From: Shewanella decolorationis S12 | GTDB lineage: Bacteria; Pseudomonadota; Gammaproteobacteria; Enterobacterales; Shewanellaceae | NCBI RefSeq assembly: GCF_000485795.1 | Contig: NZ_AXZL01000043.1 | Location: 1 to 64,000 of the forward strand | Length of the DNA: 64,000 bases | Direction: 5' to 3' | Shown: positions 27,383-35,908 of the stretch, piece by piece | How the letters are laid out: each line of letters begins with the position of its first letter | Numbering within the stretch: position 1 is the stretch's first letter | Position numbers and translations under genes: made by a program | The notes under the pieces: generated by a model | What the model was told of the DNA's origin: nothing | The model's database searches: none | The model's input: the letters and a program-made list of their open reading frames with translations, nothing else

Positions 27383-28408
27383 ATGAACAATATTCCTTTT
27401 GAGTTAGATACACTATCGCAACTCATTGATAGTCATCATTTTAAGCTCAAATATCAGATCCTCGCAGACATCCCATTCCGGCATCAACATTTTCCACTTT
27501 ACAGTGTCGAGCTAGGCCTTACCGAGCGCCCGTGTCCTACCGTGCTATTTGTGGGCGGCGTGCATGGGGTGGAGCGGATTGGCTCCCAAGTGATTTTAGC
27601 CTTACTTAACAGCCTGTTGCAGCGCTTAACTTGGGATAAACACCTACAACAGTTATTGACTGAGATCCGTTTAGCCTTTGTGCCTGTGGTGAATCCGGTC
27701 GGTTTATTGCTGGGGAGTCGCGGTAATGGTAATCAGGTCGACTTGATGCGCAACGCGCCGATAGAGTCCCGGGAAAAAGTGTCTTTTATGGTTGGAGGGC
27801 AGCGGCTTTCCTCCAAGCTGCCTTGGTTTCGTGGCCTTGGCGGGATGGAGCTTGAAACCGCGGGGCTGGTGGCCTATGTGCAACAATTGCTTAGACAAAG
27901 CACTAGTCTTATCTCCCTCGATGCGCATTCAGGCTTTGGTTTGACGGATCATATCTGGTTTCCCTATGCTCATACGCGCGCGTCCTTTGAAAATGCGCAT
28001 TTTATTTTTCACTTAAAACAATTGTTTGAAGCCAGTTACCCCCATCATGGCCACTATCGGCTTGCACCCCAGAGCCAGTTTTATCGCACCCATGGTGATA
28101 TTTGGGATTATTTATATCGCCAGCATCATATCCAAGATCCTCAAGCCAATATTCCATTCCTGCCTTTGACCTTAGAGATGGGTTCTTGGGCATGGATTAA
28201 GAAAAATCCAAGGCAAATATTTAATTTTGCGGGCTTCTTTAACCCGCAAAAAACACACAGGCACCACAGGATTTTACGTCGGCACACAGTGCTAATGCAG
28301 TTTTTGATGGAGGCGGCGTACGCACGGGAGTTAGAAGGGCTTACGCCCGAAGATCTCGCGCAATTGGCACAGAGTGCCCAGCAGTTTTGGTATCGGGAGC
28401 GTTTTTGA
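27383..28408 (+). CDS. M14-type zinc peptidase/deacylase-like protein
   Basis: A 341-residue member of the M14 carboxypeptidase / succinylglutamate desuccinylase fold. The zinc motif HxxE is H61-G-V-E64 (GGVHGVERIG). A later LDAHSGFG supplies the third ligand, and LTLEMGSW supplies the likely catalytic Glu. VNPVGLLLGSRGNGNQVDLMRN is the substrate-side loop typical of the family (NxxG...NxVDLNRN). There is no signal peptide, so it acts in the cytoplasm, perhaps on acylated amino acids or murein peptides. An AGGATGAT site precedes the ATG. The stop overlaps the start of the hydrolase gene, so the two are coupled. Confidence 0.85.
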   Translation: MNNIPFELDTLSQLIDSHHFKLKYQILADIPFRHQHFPLYSVELGLTERPCPTVLFVGGVHGVERIGSQVILALLNSLLQRLTWDKHLQQLLTEIRLAFVPVVNPVGLLLGSRGNGNQVDLMRNAPIESREKVSFMVGGQRLSSKLPWFRGLGGMELETAGLVAYVQQLLRQSTSLISLDAHSGFGLTDHIWFPYAHTRASFENAHFIFHLKQLFEASYPHHGHYRLAPQSQFYRTHGDIWDYLYRQHHIQDPQANIPFLPLTLEMGSWAWIKKNPRQIFNFAGFFNPQKTHRHHRILRRHTVLMQFLMEAAYARELEGLTPEDLAQLAQSAQQFWYRERF

Positions 28409-29277
28409 TGACAACTTGGGTATTACTTAGGGGCTTAATGCGGGATCAACGCCATTGGAATGGTTTTGATCAAAGGTTAAGGCAAAGAGGTTGCACAGTA
28501 TTAACCCCTGATTTACCTGGCAATGGGATCCTCACTCACCAAGCCAGTCCTTTAACTATCGCTGAATATGCCAGCTCGGTATGGCAACAACTAGATGAAC
28601 AGCTAGCGGGACAAGCCTTTTATCTGCTGGGATTATCTATGGGAGGTATGATCGCCATGGAAATGGCTAAACAGCGCCCGGAGCAGATAAAACATGTGTT
28701 TGTGCTTAATAGCAGCGCGGCTAACTTATCGCCTTGGTATCAACGATTTAATGGATTGAATGCCCTGAGTGCTTGGCTCAAACGTTGCCGTGGTCGACAG
28801 CTTAATCCCATCGAATCGACGATTGTCCGCTTAACCAGTTATCGCCATCGCCGCGATATTGCCTTGATTGAGCGTTGGAGCCGATATCGCCACGAGTCGA
28901 CACCACATTTTAGTAATGCGTGTCGCCAATTGTGGGCGGCATTTCACTATCGCTGCCCTGCATCTTTGTCGGTGCCTGTGAGTATTTTATCGGGTGATCG
29001 TGATGCCTTAGTGAATATTCAAACCAGTAAGGCATTGGCACAACATTTTAAGGTCGACTTGGTTGTTTTAGCCTATTGTGGTCATGACATCACTATAGAT
29101 GCGCCAGCTAAATTGGCGCATTATCTCTTTGAAATCATCTGCTCACCTGAGCAGGATGTGGGTGAGCCGTTTGCTGATTACACTGATTTACTCGATGAAG
29201 AAAGGAACTATCACGAAGCAAGATTAGTGCAATCGCTGCCTAACTATACATCAGCACTACCCAGTGAGGCTGAGTAG
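28408..29277 (+). CDS. Alpha/beta-hydrolase
   Basis: A 289-residue alpha/beta-hydrolase starting MTTWVLLRGLMRDQRHWNGF, the oxyanion side of the fold. The nucleophile is Ser77 in GLSMGG. The acid is probably Asp in LSGDRDALV and the base His in YCGHDITID. The start overlaps the stop of the M14 gene as TGATG, with GGGAG upstream. A longer TTG frame is unsupported. After the hydrolase domain is a 45-residue acidic tail (SPEQDVGEPFADYTDLLDEE) of unknown role. Coupling to a peptidase-like enzyme suggests joint degradation of an amide/ester substrate. Confidence 0.85.
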   Translation: MTTWVLLRGLMRDQRHWNGFDQRLRQRGCTVLTPDLPGNGILTHQASPLTIAEYASSVWQQLDEQLAGQAFYLLGLSMGGMIAMEMAKQRPEQIKHVFVLNSSAANLSPWYQRFNGLNALSAWLKRCRGRQLNPIESTIVRLTSYRHRRDIALIERWSRYRHESTPHFSNACRQLWAAFHYRCPASLSVPVSILSGDRDALVNIQTSKALAQHFKVDLVVLAYCGHDITIDAPAKLAHYLFEIICSPEQDVGEPFADYTDLLDEERNYHEARLVQSLPNYTSALPSEAE

Positions 29278-29293
29278 TGCAGAGTGATATGCC

Positions 29294-29362
29294 TTACGCC
29301 TTAGAGATTATGGTTTTTACGCTTTCTCGACTATAGCTATTACGCTTTCGCGACTATGGTTT
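29294..29362. repeat. Three 23-bp tandem repeats at the 3' end of yccF
   Basis: Copies at 29294-29316, 29317-29339 and 29340-29362 are degenerate versions of TTACGCTTTCGCGACTATGG plus three bases. The third encodes the last seven codons and stop of the YccF gene on the minus strand. The other two lie beyond the stop and repeat the same ending (IV-x-KA-stop). Confidence 0.75.
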
Positions 29363-29747
29363 GCCCAATTGGCGTTAGGCTTAATAGCGCGAGCTTAATA
29401 TGTTGGATCCCAAAGGGGATACCAATAATCGTCACAAAGCAGGCGAGGGCATGGGCTAAATGACCTATGGCCAACCAAATGCCAAACAGCAAGAACCAAA
29501 TAATATTGCCTACCATGCCAAAGGCGCCTGTGCCTAGATCCTCACGGCCAGTTAAATGGCGTCGATTCATTTGTTCTTGCCCAAAAGGCCAGAAGGTCAG
29601 TTCGCCAATCACAAAGCAGGCTCGACCAAAGGGAATACCGATAATACTGATAAAACACAAAATCCCTGCGAGCCACCAGGCTAGGCCCATCACAAATCCA
29701 CCAAGGACAAACCAAGCAATATTGAAAATTAACCGTAAAAGCGACAT
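29340..29747 (-). CDS. yccF: YccF-family inner-membrane protein
   Basis: A 135-residue membrane protein with two copies of the YccF repeat (a hydrophobic pair ending IIGIPFGRACF, then TIIGIPFGIQHIKLALLSLTPIG). About four transmembrane helices are expected. The start at 29747 has AAGGAGTATTTA directly upstream and begins MSLLRLIFNIAWFVLGGF, as in family members. The longer frame adds 34 unrelated residues. No biochemical role is established. The C-terminal codons lie in the third unit of a 23-bp repeat array. Confidence 0.9.
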   Translation of the reverse strand: MSLLRLIFNIAWFVLGGFVMGLAWWLAGILCFISIIGIPFGRACFVIGELTFWPFGQEQMNRRHLTGREDLGTGAFGMVGNIIWFLLFGIWLAIGHLAHALACFVTIIGIPFGIQHIKLALLSLTPIGQTIVAKA

Positions 29748-30001
29748 TAAATACTCCTTAACCCATTTTAAATCTGTGTTGGATTGGCATTGGCCAACAC
29801 ATAGGATCATTAATTGATTCTGAAATGGAGTAAGCGAGAATTGTGCCAAAAAAATTTTATCTAAATATCAATTAGATAATGGTTTTGTTTGTGGTGGGGA
29901 TTTGTGATATTCGCTAGATTTTCGCGAAAATGCTTAATAAATACGGACGATGTTGACAAGCTCGCGGTACACTACAGCCCTTGTTTACTTCGAGTATATC
30001 C

Positions 30002-30982
30002 ATGTTATCTAATAGCCAGTTGACTCATAGCCTGCTCTCTAACAGCCCAGTTGAGTCTTTTTCCTTCGCTGGACGCGAGATATTTCTCAAACGAGACGAT
30101 CTATTGCATCCTGCGTTTAGTGGCAATAAGGCGCGTAAGTTTGCTTATTTTTTAGACCATGAGTTTGCGGGGATGACTAAGGTTATAGGCTATGGCTCTG
30201 CGCAGGCCAACTCACTGTATTCATTATCGGCGCTCGCCAAACTGAAAGGCTGGCTGTGCGATTTTTATGTCGATCATATCGCTAACCATGTTCGTACGTT
30301 GCCGACGGGCAACTATGCCGCTGCTATTGCTAATGGTACGCGTGTCATTGATTTATCAAGCCTGATTGCTGCTAATCCTTCTCTTCATCGTGAGCCTAAG
30401 TGGACTTGCCAAGATTATATTGAGCAGCAAGTCTTGCCTGCAGAGCCTAACGCTTTGTTTGTTCCCGAGGGTGGGCGCTGCCAGTATGCGGAGTATGGTG
30501 TTAGCCAGTTAGCTACCGAAATTGAAACGTGGGCAATGCAGCAGGGGATGAGCGAGTTAAAGGTTTTTTTACCTGCAGGCACTGGAACGACGGCGCTTTT
30601 TTTAAATCAGTATTTTGTGCGTCAGCAAATAGATATTCAAGTGCTTACCTGCGCGGTTGTCGGTGGCGATGAGTATTTAGCGCAGCAGTTTTATGAGTTA
30701 AATCCTAACGCAGCTGAGCATCCACAGATTTTGAATGTGGGGAAGAAATACCACTTTGGTAAACTCTATCCTGAGTTTTATGCCATGTGGCAGCGAATCA
30801 ATGCCAGTGATGTGCAGTTTGAATTACTCTACGATCCCTTAGGTTTTATGGTGTTAGAAAAGTTTTTACCGCAGTGGGGCGCAAGTCCTGTGATGTATAT
30901 CCATCAAGGTGGCTTACTCGGGAATGAAACCATGTTGCCACGTTATCAGCGTAAATTTGGTAAAAGTCGCACGACCCTATAG
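30002..30982 (+). CDS. ACC deaminase / D-cysteine desulfhydrase-like PLP enzyme
   Basis: A 326-residue fold-type II PLP enzyme of the 1-aminocyclopropane-1-carboxylate deaminase / D-cysteine desulfhydrase family. The Schiff-base lysine is K43 in FSGNKARKF, and LKRDDLLHP precedes it. GYGSAQANSLYSLSALA is the substrate loop, and FLPAGTGTTALFL the phosphate-binding part. Such enzymes release ammonia from D-cysteine or related amino acids. The exact substrate cannot be told by eye. The ATG at 30002 is preferred to a TTG seven codons earlier. The product is likely cytoplasmic and monocistronic. Confidence 0.83.
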   Translation: MLSNSQLTHSLLSNSPVESFSFAGREIFLKRDDLLHPAFSGNKARKFAYFLDHEFAGMTKVIGYGSAQANSLYSLSALAKLKGWLCDFYVDHIANHVRTLPTGNYAAAIANGTRVIDLSSLIAANPSLHREPKWTCQDYIEQQVLPAEPNALFVPEGGRCQYAEYGVSQLATEIETWAMQQGMSELKVFLPAGTGTTALFLNQYFVRQQIDIQVLTCAVVGGDEYLAQQFYELNPNAAEHPQILNVGKKYHFGKLYPEFYAMWQRINASDVQFELLYDPLGFMVLEKFLPQWGASPVMYIHQGGLLGNETMLPRYQRKFGKSRTTL

Positions 30983-31077
30983 AGCAGATGATTTACTTAG
31001 TGACGCTAAGACATAATGTGTTTGAAGCTAGGATACGCCTAAGTTAAGCTAATGAAGTTGCACTATGGGGAATACTA

Positions 31078-31791
31078 ATGACTGAAGCAGAATATCTCGC
31101 CAATTACGATCCTAAGGCTTTTAAGGCTCAGCTACTGACGGTTGATGCCGTATTGTTTACCTATCATGATCAGCAACTTAAAGTACTCTTAGTGCAACGC
31201 TCAAATCATCCTTTTTTAGGTTTTTGGGGATTACCTGGAGGGTTTATTGACGAACTTTGCGACCAATCCCTTGAGGAAGCGGTGTTACGCAAATTGCAGG
31301 AAAAAACGGCAGTAGTGCCGCCTTATATTGAACAACTTTGTACTGTTGGTAATCGTCATCGCGATATGCGAGGCTGGTCGGTGACTGTGTGTTATACCGC
31401 GTTGATGAGTTACCAAGCCTGCCAAATTCAGATTGATTCGGTGAGTGATGCTAAGTGGTGGCCATTAGAGGATGTGTTACAGATGCCCTTAGCGTTTGAT
31501 CATTTGCAGTTAATCAAGCAAGCGCGCGAACGTTTAACCCAGAAAGCCTTATATTCCTTAGTGCCAGGCTTTGCACTCTCAGAACCCTTCACTTTGCCAG
31601 AACTGCAGCATGTACATGAAGTCTTGCTGGGTAAGCCTATTCAAGGGAAATCCTTCCGTCGGCGAGTGGAACAGGCCGATTTATTGATTGATACGGGCTT
31701 AAAACGTACTGAACGTGGCCGTCCAGCCAATTTATACCGTTTGAAGTCGGATACGGCATCCTATCGATTCTTAAGAAATCTAGAATGTTAG
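31078..31791 (+). CDS. nrtR: NrtR, Nudix-related repressor of NAD metabolism
   Basis: A 237-residue protein with an N-terminal Nudix domain and a C-terminal winged helix (VEQADLLIDTGLKRTERGRPANLYRL). The Nudix box is degenerate: GGFIDE...EEAVLRKLQEKTAV, where the usual REL-x-EE-x-G has RKLQEK, so pyrophosphatase activity is probably lost and ADP-ribose acts as a signal. In S. oneidensis the orthologue represses prs-nadV, and the same two genes follow here with two matching operators in between. A GGGGAA site precedes the ATG. Assignment rests on domain order and context. Confidence 0.93.
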   Translation: MTEAEYLANYDPKAFKAQLLTVDAVLFTYHDQQLKVLLVQRSNHPFLGFWGLPGGFIDELCDQSLEEAVLRKLQEKTAVVPPYIEQLCTVGNRHRDMRGWSVTVCYTALMSYQACQIQIDSVSDAKWWPLEDVLQMPLAFDHLQLIKQARERLTQKALYSLVPGFALSEPFTLPELQHVHEVLLGKPIQGKSFRRRVEQADLLIDTGLKRTERGRPANLYRLKSDTASYRFLRNLEC

Positions 31792-31946
31792 CTGTGCTGG
31801 CCACTTAAAGCTGTTACCCAGAGCAATAATAGAGACTGTTTGTGCAGCAGCATGAATTATCAGGGTTATGTAGCCGCCGATGTTGCCGTAATACGTCCAT
31901 TCTTTACTTTTCGATACCCATTTCCCCATTATCATTGCTAAATTTC

Positions 31947-31971
31947 ATATAGTGTCTTAAAGACATTATAT
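31947..31971. promoter_or_regulatory. NrtR operator 1
   Basis: The near-perfect palindrome TATAGTGTCTTAAAGACATT within 31947-31971 matches the Shewanella NrtR motif (GTCT-N-AGAC core). It lies about 150 bases before prs. Confidence 0.85.
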
Positions 31972-32033
31972 GCAATTTAGGTCTATCTCTTACCGTTATC
32001 CCGTAAAAAATAGTCTAAAAATCAACTTTACAC

Positions 32034-32055
32034 ATTAGTGTCTATAAGACATTAT
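32034..32055. promoter_or_regulatory. NrtR operator 2
   Basis: TTAGTGTCTATAAGACATTA is a second copy of the same GTCT/AGAC palindrome, 87 bases after the first and 62 bases before the prs start. The paired copies suggest cooperative repression. Confidence 0.85.
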
Positions 32056-32117
32056 TTGTTCGTGGCACAACAAGAGTGCTGTATATTGCAGCAATCTTGC
32101 ATAGACAGGAGGTGCAT

Positions 32118-33005
32118 ATGTCTCTAGGCATTCAAACGTATCAAGGCGCAGTTAACCCATCACATCAGCAGGCTAATTTTTATCGACTCCCTGCCGCTAG
32201 CGATGAAAATCACTACCGTTTATTTCAATTTGGTGCAGGGGAGAATCATGTTCAACTGCTGGTCTCTCCAGCGAAACGCGTCACAATCTATTTTGGATAT
32301 CGCGGTGATCATTCCATGATCCAGCTCTTGTTGTTAACTGATGCATTACGCCGTAGCGGTGCAGAGCAGATCGACCTTTTACTGCCTTATATGCCTGGAG
32401 CCCGTCAAGATAGAGTCTGTAATGTGGGCGAGGCCTTATCGGTAAAAGTCTATGCTAGTCTAATTAATCAGCAGCAATATGCTTCAGTCAGCGTTTTTGA
32501 CCCGCACAGCGATGTCACTGCCGCATTATTAGACCGAGTACAGGTAATCGATAACCATAGCTTTGTCGCCGCGATAGCCGCCCAATTAACCGGTGAGCTA
32601 GTGCTAGTGTCACCCGATGCAGGAGCGAATAAGAAAGTATTCGGCTTAGCTAAGGCGTTAAAAGGAATGCCAGTGATCAGGGCCGACAAACATCGTGATG
32701 TGGTCAATGGTCATATTATTGCCACCGAAGTGTTCTGTGATGATTTATCGGGTAAAACCTGCTTAATCGTCGATGATATTTGCGCGGGTGGCAGAACCTT
32801 TATTGAACTTGCCATTAAGTTAAAGCAGAAGGGGGCCCAAAGCGTCATTTTGATTGTTTCACATTATGAAGATAAGGCCAACGAGTTAGCCCTGCGTGAT
32901 GCGGGTATAGATAGGTTATTTTGTACAGATAGTTTAGGCACTCCCACACATATTTCGAGCGAGTTCTGTGATTGCCATGCTGTTTTGAGTTATATGAATT
33001 ATTAA
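32118..33005 (+). CDS. prs: Ribose-phosphate pyrophosphokinase (NAD-salvage paralogue)
   Basis: Makes PRPP from ribose 5-phosphate and ATP, supplying the co-substrate for NadV next door. It is 295 residues from the ATG at 32118, which has GGAGGTG six bases upstream. An earlier in-frame start at 32076 is unsupported. The ATP/ribose-binding DLLLPYMPGARQDR and the PRPP loop VDDICAGGRTFIELA are clear. The latter differs from the housekeeping loop (VDDMIDTGGT), as in NadV-linked paralogues. Seven bases separate it from nadV, so the pair is an operon under NrtR control. Confidence 0.94.
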   Translation: MSLGIQTYQGAVNPSHQQANFYRLPAASDENHYRLFQFGAGENHVQLLVSPAKRVTIYFGYRGDHSMIQLLLLTDALRRSGAEQIDLLLPYMPGARQDRVCNVGEALSVKVYASLINQQQYASVSVFDPHSDVTAALLDRVQVIDNHSFVAAIAAQLTGELVLVSPDAGANKKVFGLAKALKGMPVIRADKHRDVVNGHIIATEVFCDDLSGKTCLIVDDICAGGRTFIELAIKLKQKGAQSVILIVSHYEDKANELALRDAGIDRLFCTDSLGTPTHISSEFCDCHAVLSYMNY

Positions 33006-33012
33006 GGAAAAT

Positions 33013-34488
33013 ATGATGTATTTGAATCCCGTTACCGCCATTGATGGCTACAAAGTCGACCACCGTCGTCAATATCCCGATAATACTCAAGTGATTTTTA
33101 GTAACTTGACCGCCCGTAAATCCCGTCGTGGTTATACAGATCAAATGGTGTTTTTTGGTCTGCAGTATTTTATCAAGCATTACTTAATTGACAGTTGGAA
33201 CCGCGATTTCTTTCTGCAGCCCAAAGAGCAAGTGATCCGCCAATTCTCCCGCCGTATTAATAACTATCTTGGACCAAATAATGTCGGTACTCAGCATATT
33301 GAGGAGTTGCATGATTTAGGTTATTTACCAATAAAAATCATGGCATTGCCGGAAGGTTCTGTGTATCCATTAAAAGTGCCTTGCTTGGTTTTGTACAATA
33401 CCGATGAGCGGTTCTTTTGGTTGACTAATTACCTCGAAACCATTCTTTCTGCAAATGTTTGGGGAATGTGTACTAGCGCCACTACCGCGTTGCATTACCG
33501 CAAAATATTTGAGGCTTACGCGCTAGAAACCGATGGCGACATAGGTTTTGTTGATTGGCAGGGCCATGATTTTAGTTTCCGCGGCATGTTCGGAGCTGAG
33601 GCTGCGGTTATGAGCGGCGCCGCTCATTTACTCAGTTTTACAGGCACTGATACTATCCCTGCAATTGATTTTCTTGAACAATATTACCTTGCTGATAGTG
33701 ATAAAGAACTTGTCGGTGGCAGTGTGGCTGCAACTGAGCATAGCGTGATGTGTGCAGGTGGCATGGAGAACGAATTAGAGACGTTCCGCCGTTTGATAGA
33801 AGATATTTACCCTAGCGGCATTGTGAGTATCGTTTCTGATTCTTGGGATTTTTGGCAGGTGATGACAGAGTTCACGATTGCGTTAAAAGACCGGATTCTT
33901 GCCCGTGAGGGCAAAGTGGTGTTTAGACCTGATACCGGGTGTCCTGTTAAGATCATTTGTGGCGATCCACAAGCACCCATCGGGAGTCCCGAATATAAAG
34001 GCGCTATTGAGTGTCTGTGGGACGTCTTTGGAGGCAGTACAACAGCCAAAGGTTATAAATTACTTGATAGCCATGTCGGACTGATTTATGGCGATTCAAT
34101 CACAATTGAACGTGCTGAAGTTATCTGCGCAGGCTTAAAGGCTAAAGGTTTTGCTTCGACAAATATCGTGTTTGGGATTGGTAGTTTTACCTATCAACAC
34201 GTGACCCGAGATACTGACGGTTATGCTGTGAAAGCAACCTTTGCAAAAGTCGATGGCAAAGACAGAGAAATCTTTAAAGATCCTAAAACCGATGACGGCA
34301 CTAAAAAATCTGCTAAGGGATTAGTGGCTGTATTTAAAGATGCGCAAGGTCAGTTCTATCTTAAAGACCAAGCGAGCTGGCAAGACGTTAACAATTGCGA
34401 GTTTGTTCCCGTATTTGCCGATGGAGAATTATTAATGGAATATTCTCTGGCGGATATTCGTGCAAGATTAGTGGCATCTCGTCGCTGA
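33013..34488 (+). CDS. nadV: Nicotinamide phosphoribosyltransferase
   Basis: Converts nicotinamide and PRPP to NMN, a one-step route back to NAD. The 491 residues match bacterial NadV/human NAMPT: a start with TAIDGYKVDHRRQYP, GFVDWQGHDFSFRGMFGAEA, SVAATEHSVMCAG around the catalytic His, VSDSWDFWQV, and FRPDTGCPVKIICGDP for the phosphate. AAGGAA precedes two adjacent ATGs. It is the second gene of the prs-nadV operon. No nadM-type adenylyltransferase is next to it, so NMN must be finished by another enzyme such as NadD/NadM elsewhere. Confidence 0.96.
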   Translation: MMYLNPVTAIDGYKVDHRRQYPDNTQVIFSNLTARKSRRGYTDQMVFFGLQYFIKHYLIDSWNRDFFLQPKEQVIRQFSRRINNYLGPNNVGTQHIEELHDLGYLPIKIMALPEGSVYPLKVPCLVLYNTDERFFWLTNYLETILSANVWGMCTSATTALHYRKIFEAYALETDGDIGFVDWQGHDFSFRGMFGAEAAVMSGAAHLLSFTGTDTIPAIDFLEQYYLADSDKELVGGSVAATEHSVMCAGGMENELETFRRLIEDIYPSGIVSIVSDSWDFWQVMTEFTIALKDRILAREGKVVFRPDTGCPVKIICGDPQAPIGSPEYKGAIECLWDVFGGSTTAKGYKLLDSHVGLIYGDSITIERAEVICAGLKAKGFASTNIVFGIGSFTYQHVTRDTDGYAVKATFAKVDGKDREIFKDPKTDDGTKKSAKGLVAVFKDAQGQFYLKDQASWQDVNNCEFVPVFADGELLMEYSLADIRARLVASRR

Positions 34489-34563
34489 GCCGGCAGCTTA
34501 TGGTTTGAAGTTTTACTGTATTAAACCATCTAAATCACTATCGATAGTCGGAAAAAGAATAGG

Positions 34564-34598
34564 CTGGCAATGCGTTTTTATGTGAATACGCTTGCCAG
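34564..34598 (+). terminator. Hairpin after nadV
   Basis: CTGGCAA-T-GCGT pairs with ACGC-TTGCCAG across a 12-base loop, with one bulged base. It lacks a clear T run, so it is a likely but unproven terminator of the prs-nadV transcript. Confidence 0.4.
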
Positions 34599-34675
34599 TC
34601 AACTTTCACAAGTTAGGATGTTATGGCGCAGTTATTGCGAAATGGGCGAGTCAAACATAATTAAATGGTGAAAAC

Positions 34676-34936
34676 CTAAGAGATTAGCTTGTTTCGTTTA
34701 AGTATTTTATAAGTTCGAAGACCAATATTTTCGAGGTGTTTTAAGTCCTTTAGGCCAGGTCTTGTATCAGTGTATTGCCAATAGCTGATTTCCGCATCCA
34801 ACATTTCAAGCATTTTTTTAGAGCACCCTAAACACTCACCTTGGCACATTTGCGCTTCATTTAAGTTCAGCGGAATTGCTTGCTGGATTTGAGCAATAAG
34901 CTGTTGCATAGCGGTTTTGGTATTCGGTTTTGACAT
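34676..34936 (-). CDS. Small conserved-looking hypothetical with a C-x3-C-x2-C motif
   Basis: An 86-residue protein starting MSKPNTKTAMQQLIAQIQQ. An in-frame TTG five codons earlier is also possible and has AAGGAA-like sequence before it, so the start is uncertain. The middle has MCQGECLGCSKKMLEMLD, a three-cysteine cluster that could bind metal. The rest is helical, with a basic C-terminus (RTYKILKRNKLIS). There is no signal peptide. I do not recognise the family. It is transcribed alone, convergent with nadV. Confidence 0.65.
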   Translation of the reverse strand: MSKPNTKTAMQQLIAQIQQAIPLNLNEAQMCQGECLGCSKKMLEMLDAEISYWQYTDTRPGLKDLKHLENIGLRTYKILKRNKLIS

Positions 34937-35209
34937 AAGAATACTGCACAAAAGGAAATTGTGAAGATATTAGCAGAAGCTAAAGAGGATTGGTTTGATC
35001 TAGATTAATACACATTTGGTTCAGCGTGTATCTATGTGAGCGAGATACTGGCTGAACCAAACGAGTTCGTCATATCGACGTGAAGAGGGATAGCGAATCG
35101 TGATATTAAGCTATCTTGTGCAGCAACTAGGCTTCGGTATAGTGAGGAAAATGGGAACCGAATAAACCTAAATACTGTTGTTGATACTCGAAGGAGTACG
35201 AATATAGAC

Positions 35210-35383
35210 TTATTTATTCGCCGATAATAGCCATTTCATAAAGTTTAAGGCTTCGGTGCGCTTTGAAAAAGTCTGCTTATTTTTACCTTGTCTATCAGTA
35301 AAAGCAATTGAGGTTTTGTTGACTGAAATAGAATCTACAGGAAAGTTCACTGTAATTTCATGTCCGTTAATTTTGTATGACAT
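35210..35383 (-). CDS. Small hypothetical protein, 57 residues
   Basis: The start at 35383 (MSYKINGHEITVNFPVDSIS) is supported by AAAGGAG nine bases upstream. The product is a short beta-rich, lysine-rich protein with no cysteines, membrane segment or recognised family. Hydrophobic and charged residues alternate as in a small cytoplasmic domain. It lies alone between two other minus-strand genes and may be a stress or toxin-antitoxin-like accessory gene, but nothing supports a specific role. Confidence 0.55.
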   Translation of the reverse strand: MSYKINGHEITVNFPVDSISVNKTSIAFTDRQGKNKQTFSKRTEALNFMKWLLSANK

Positions 35384-35908
35384 AGGCCACACTCCTTTTA
35401 ATTAAATTCACCCTGAGGTGAGTAAGTTATAACAATAAAATATCCTTAGCATAGTTGCGAAAGATGATACTAATGTGTCTTGAGGTTACCCATTCCAAGA
35501 GCATTAATCAAGAGATGCGTTAATGATAACTAATGCAAATCAACGATTATGTCAATGGAATATCTCAATTAGTCCAGTTGACCATAGTAAAATGACAATA
35601 CTATGACATTGACTGAATTAAATAGTTCACGGTTTTTGAGTCGACGCTAAAAATCATTAACTCATTATTTTTGTGGGACTTACTTGAAGTAGGCTTTCTT
35701 TGTGAGGATCATGTTTGCGATTACTTTTGGCAATGTACAAACCGATATAAAAAGGATAACGACAAGATACTTCTCAAAACGCTGCGCAGTATAACAGCAA
35801 ATTTCCCGCTGGCAAGTTTATTTTTTACTCAGCAGGAAATATCGGTGTTTTAATGTTGCATGAATTGTTGCGTATATGTTTTATTTTTTAGTTTGGTCAT
35901 TGATCAAT
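35384..35908. other. AT-rich gap, no supported gene
   Basis: About 525 bases. It holds one 60-codon plus-strand frame (35671-35853, TTG start) that has no ribosome site and no recognisable sequence, so I do not call it. A short TTCACCCTGAGGTGAG hairpin lies near 35406. No terminator for chrR is obvious. Confidence 0.4.

Noticed and set aside
29953..29980. TTGACA before the PLP-enzyme gene as a sigma-70 promoter
   Set aside because: The only -10-like hexamer (TACACT) is nine bases away, far from the usual 16-18.
35671..35853. 60-codon plus-strand frame in the gap before chrR
   Set aside because: TTG start without ribosome site, no family-like sequence, and surrounded by low-coding AT-rich DNA.
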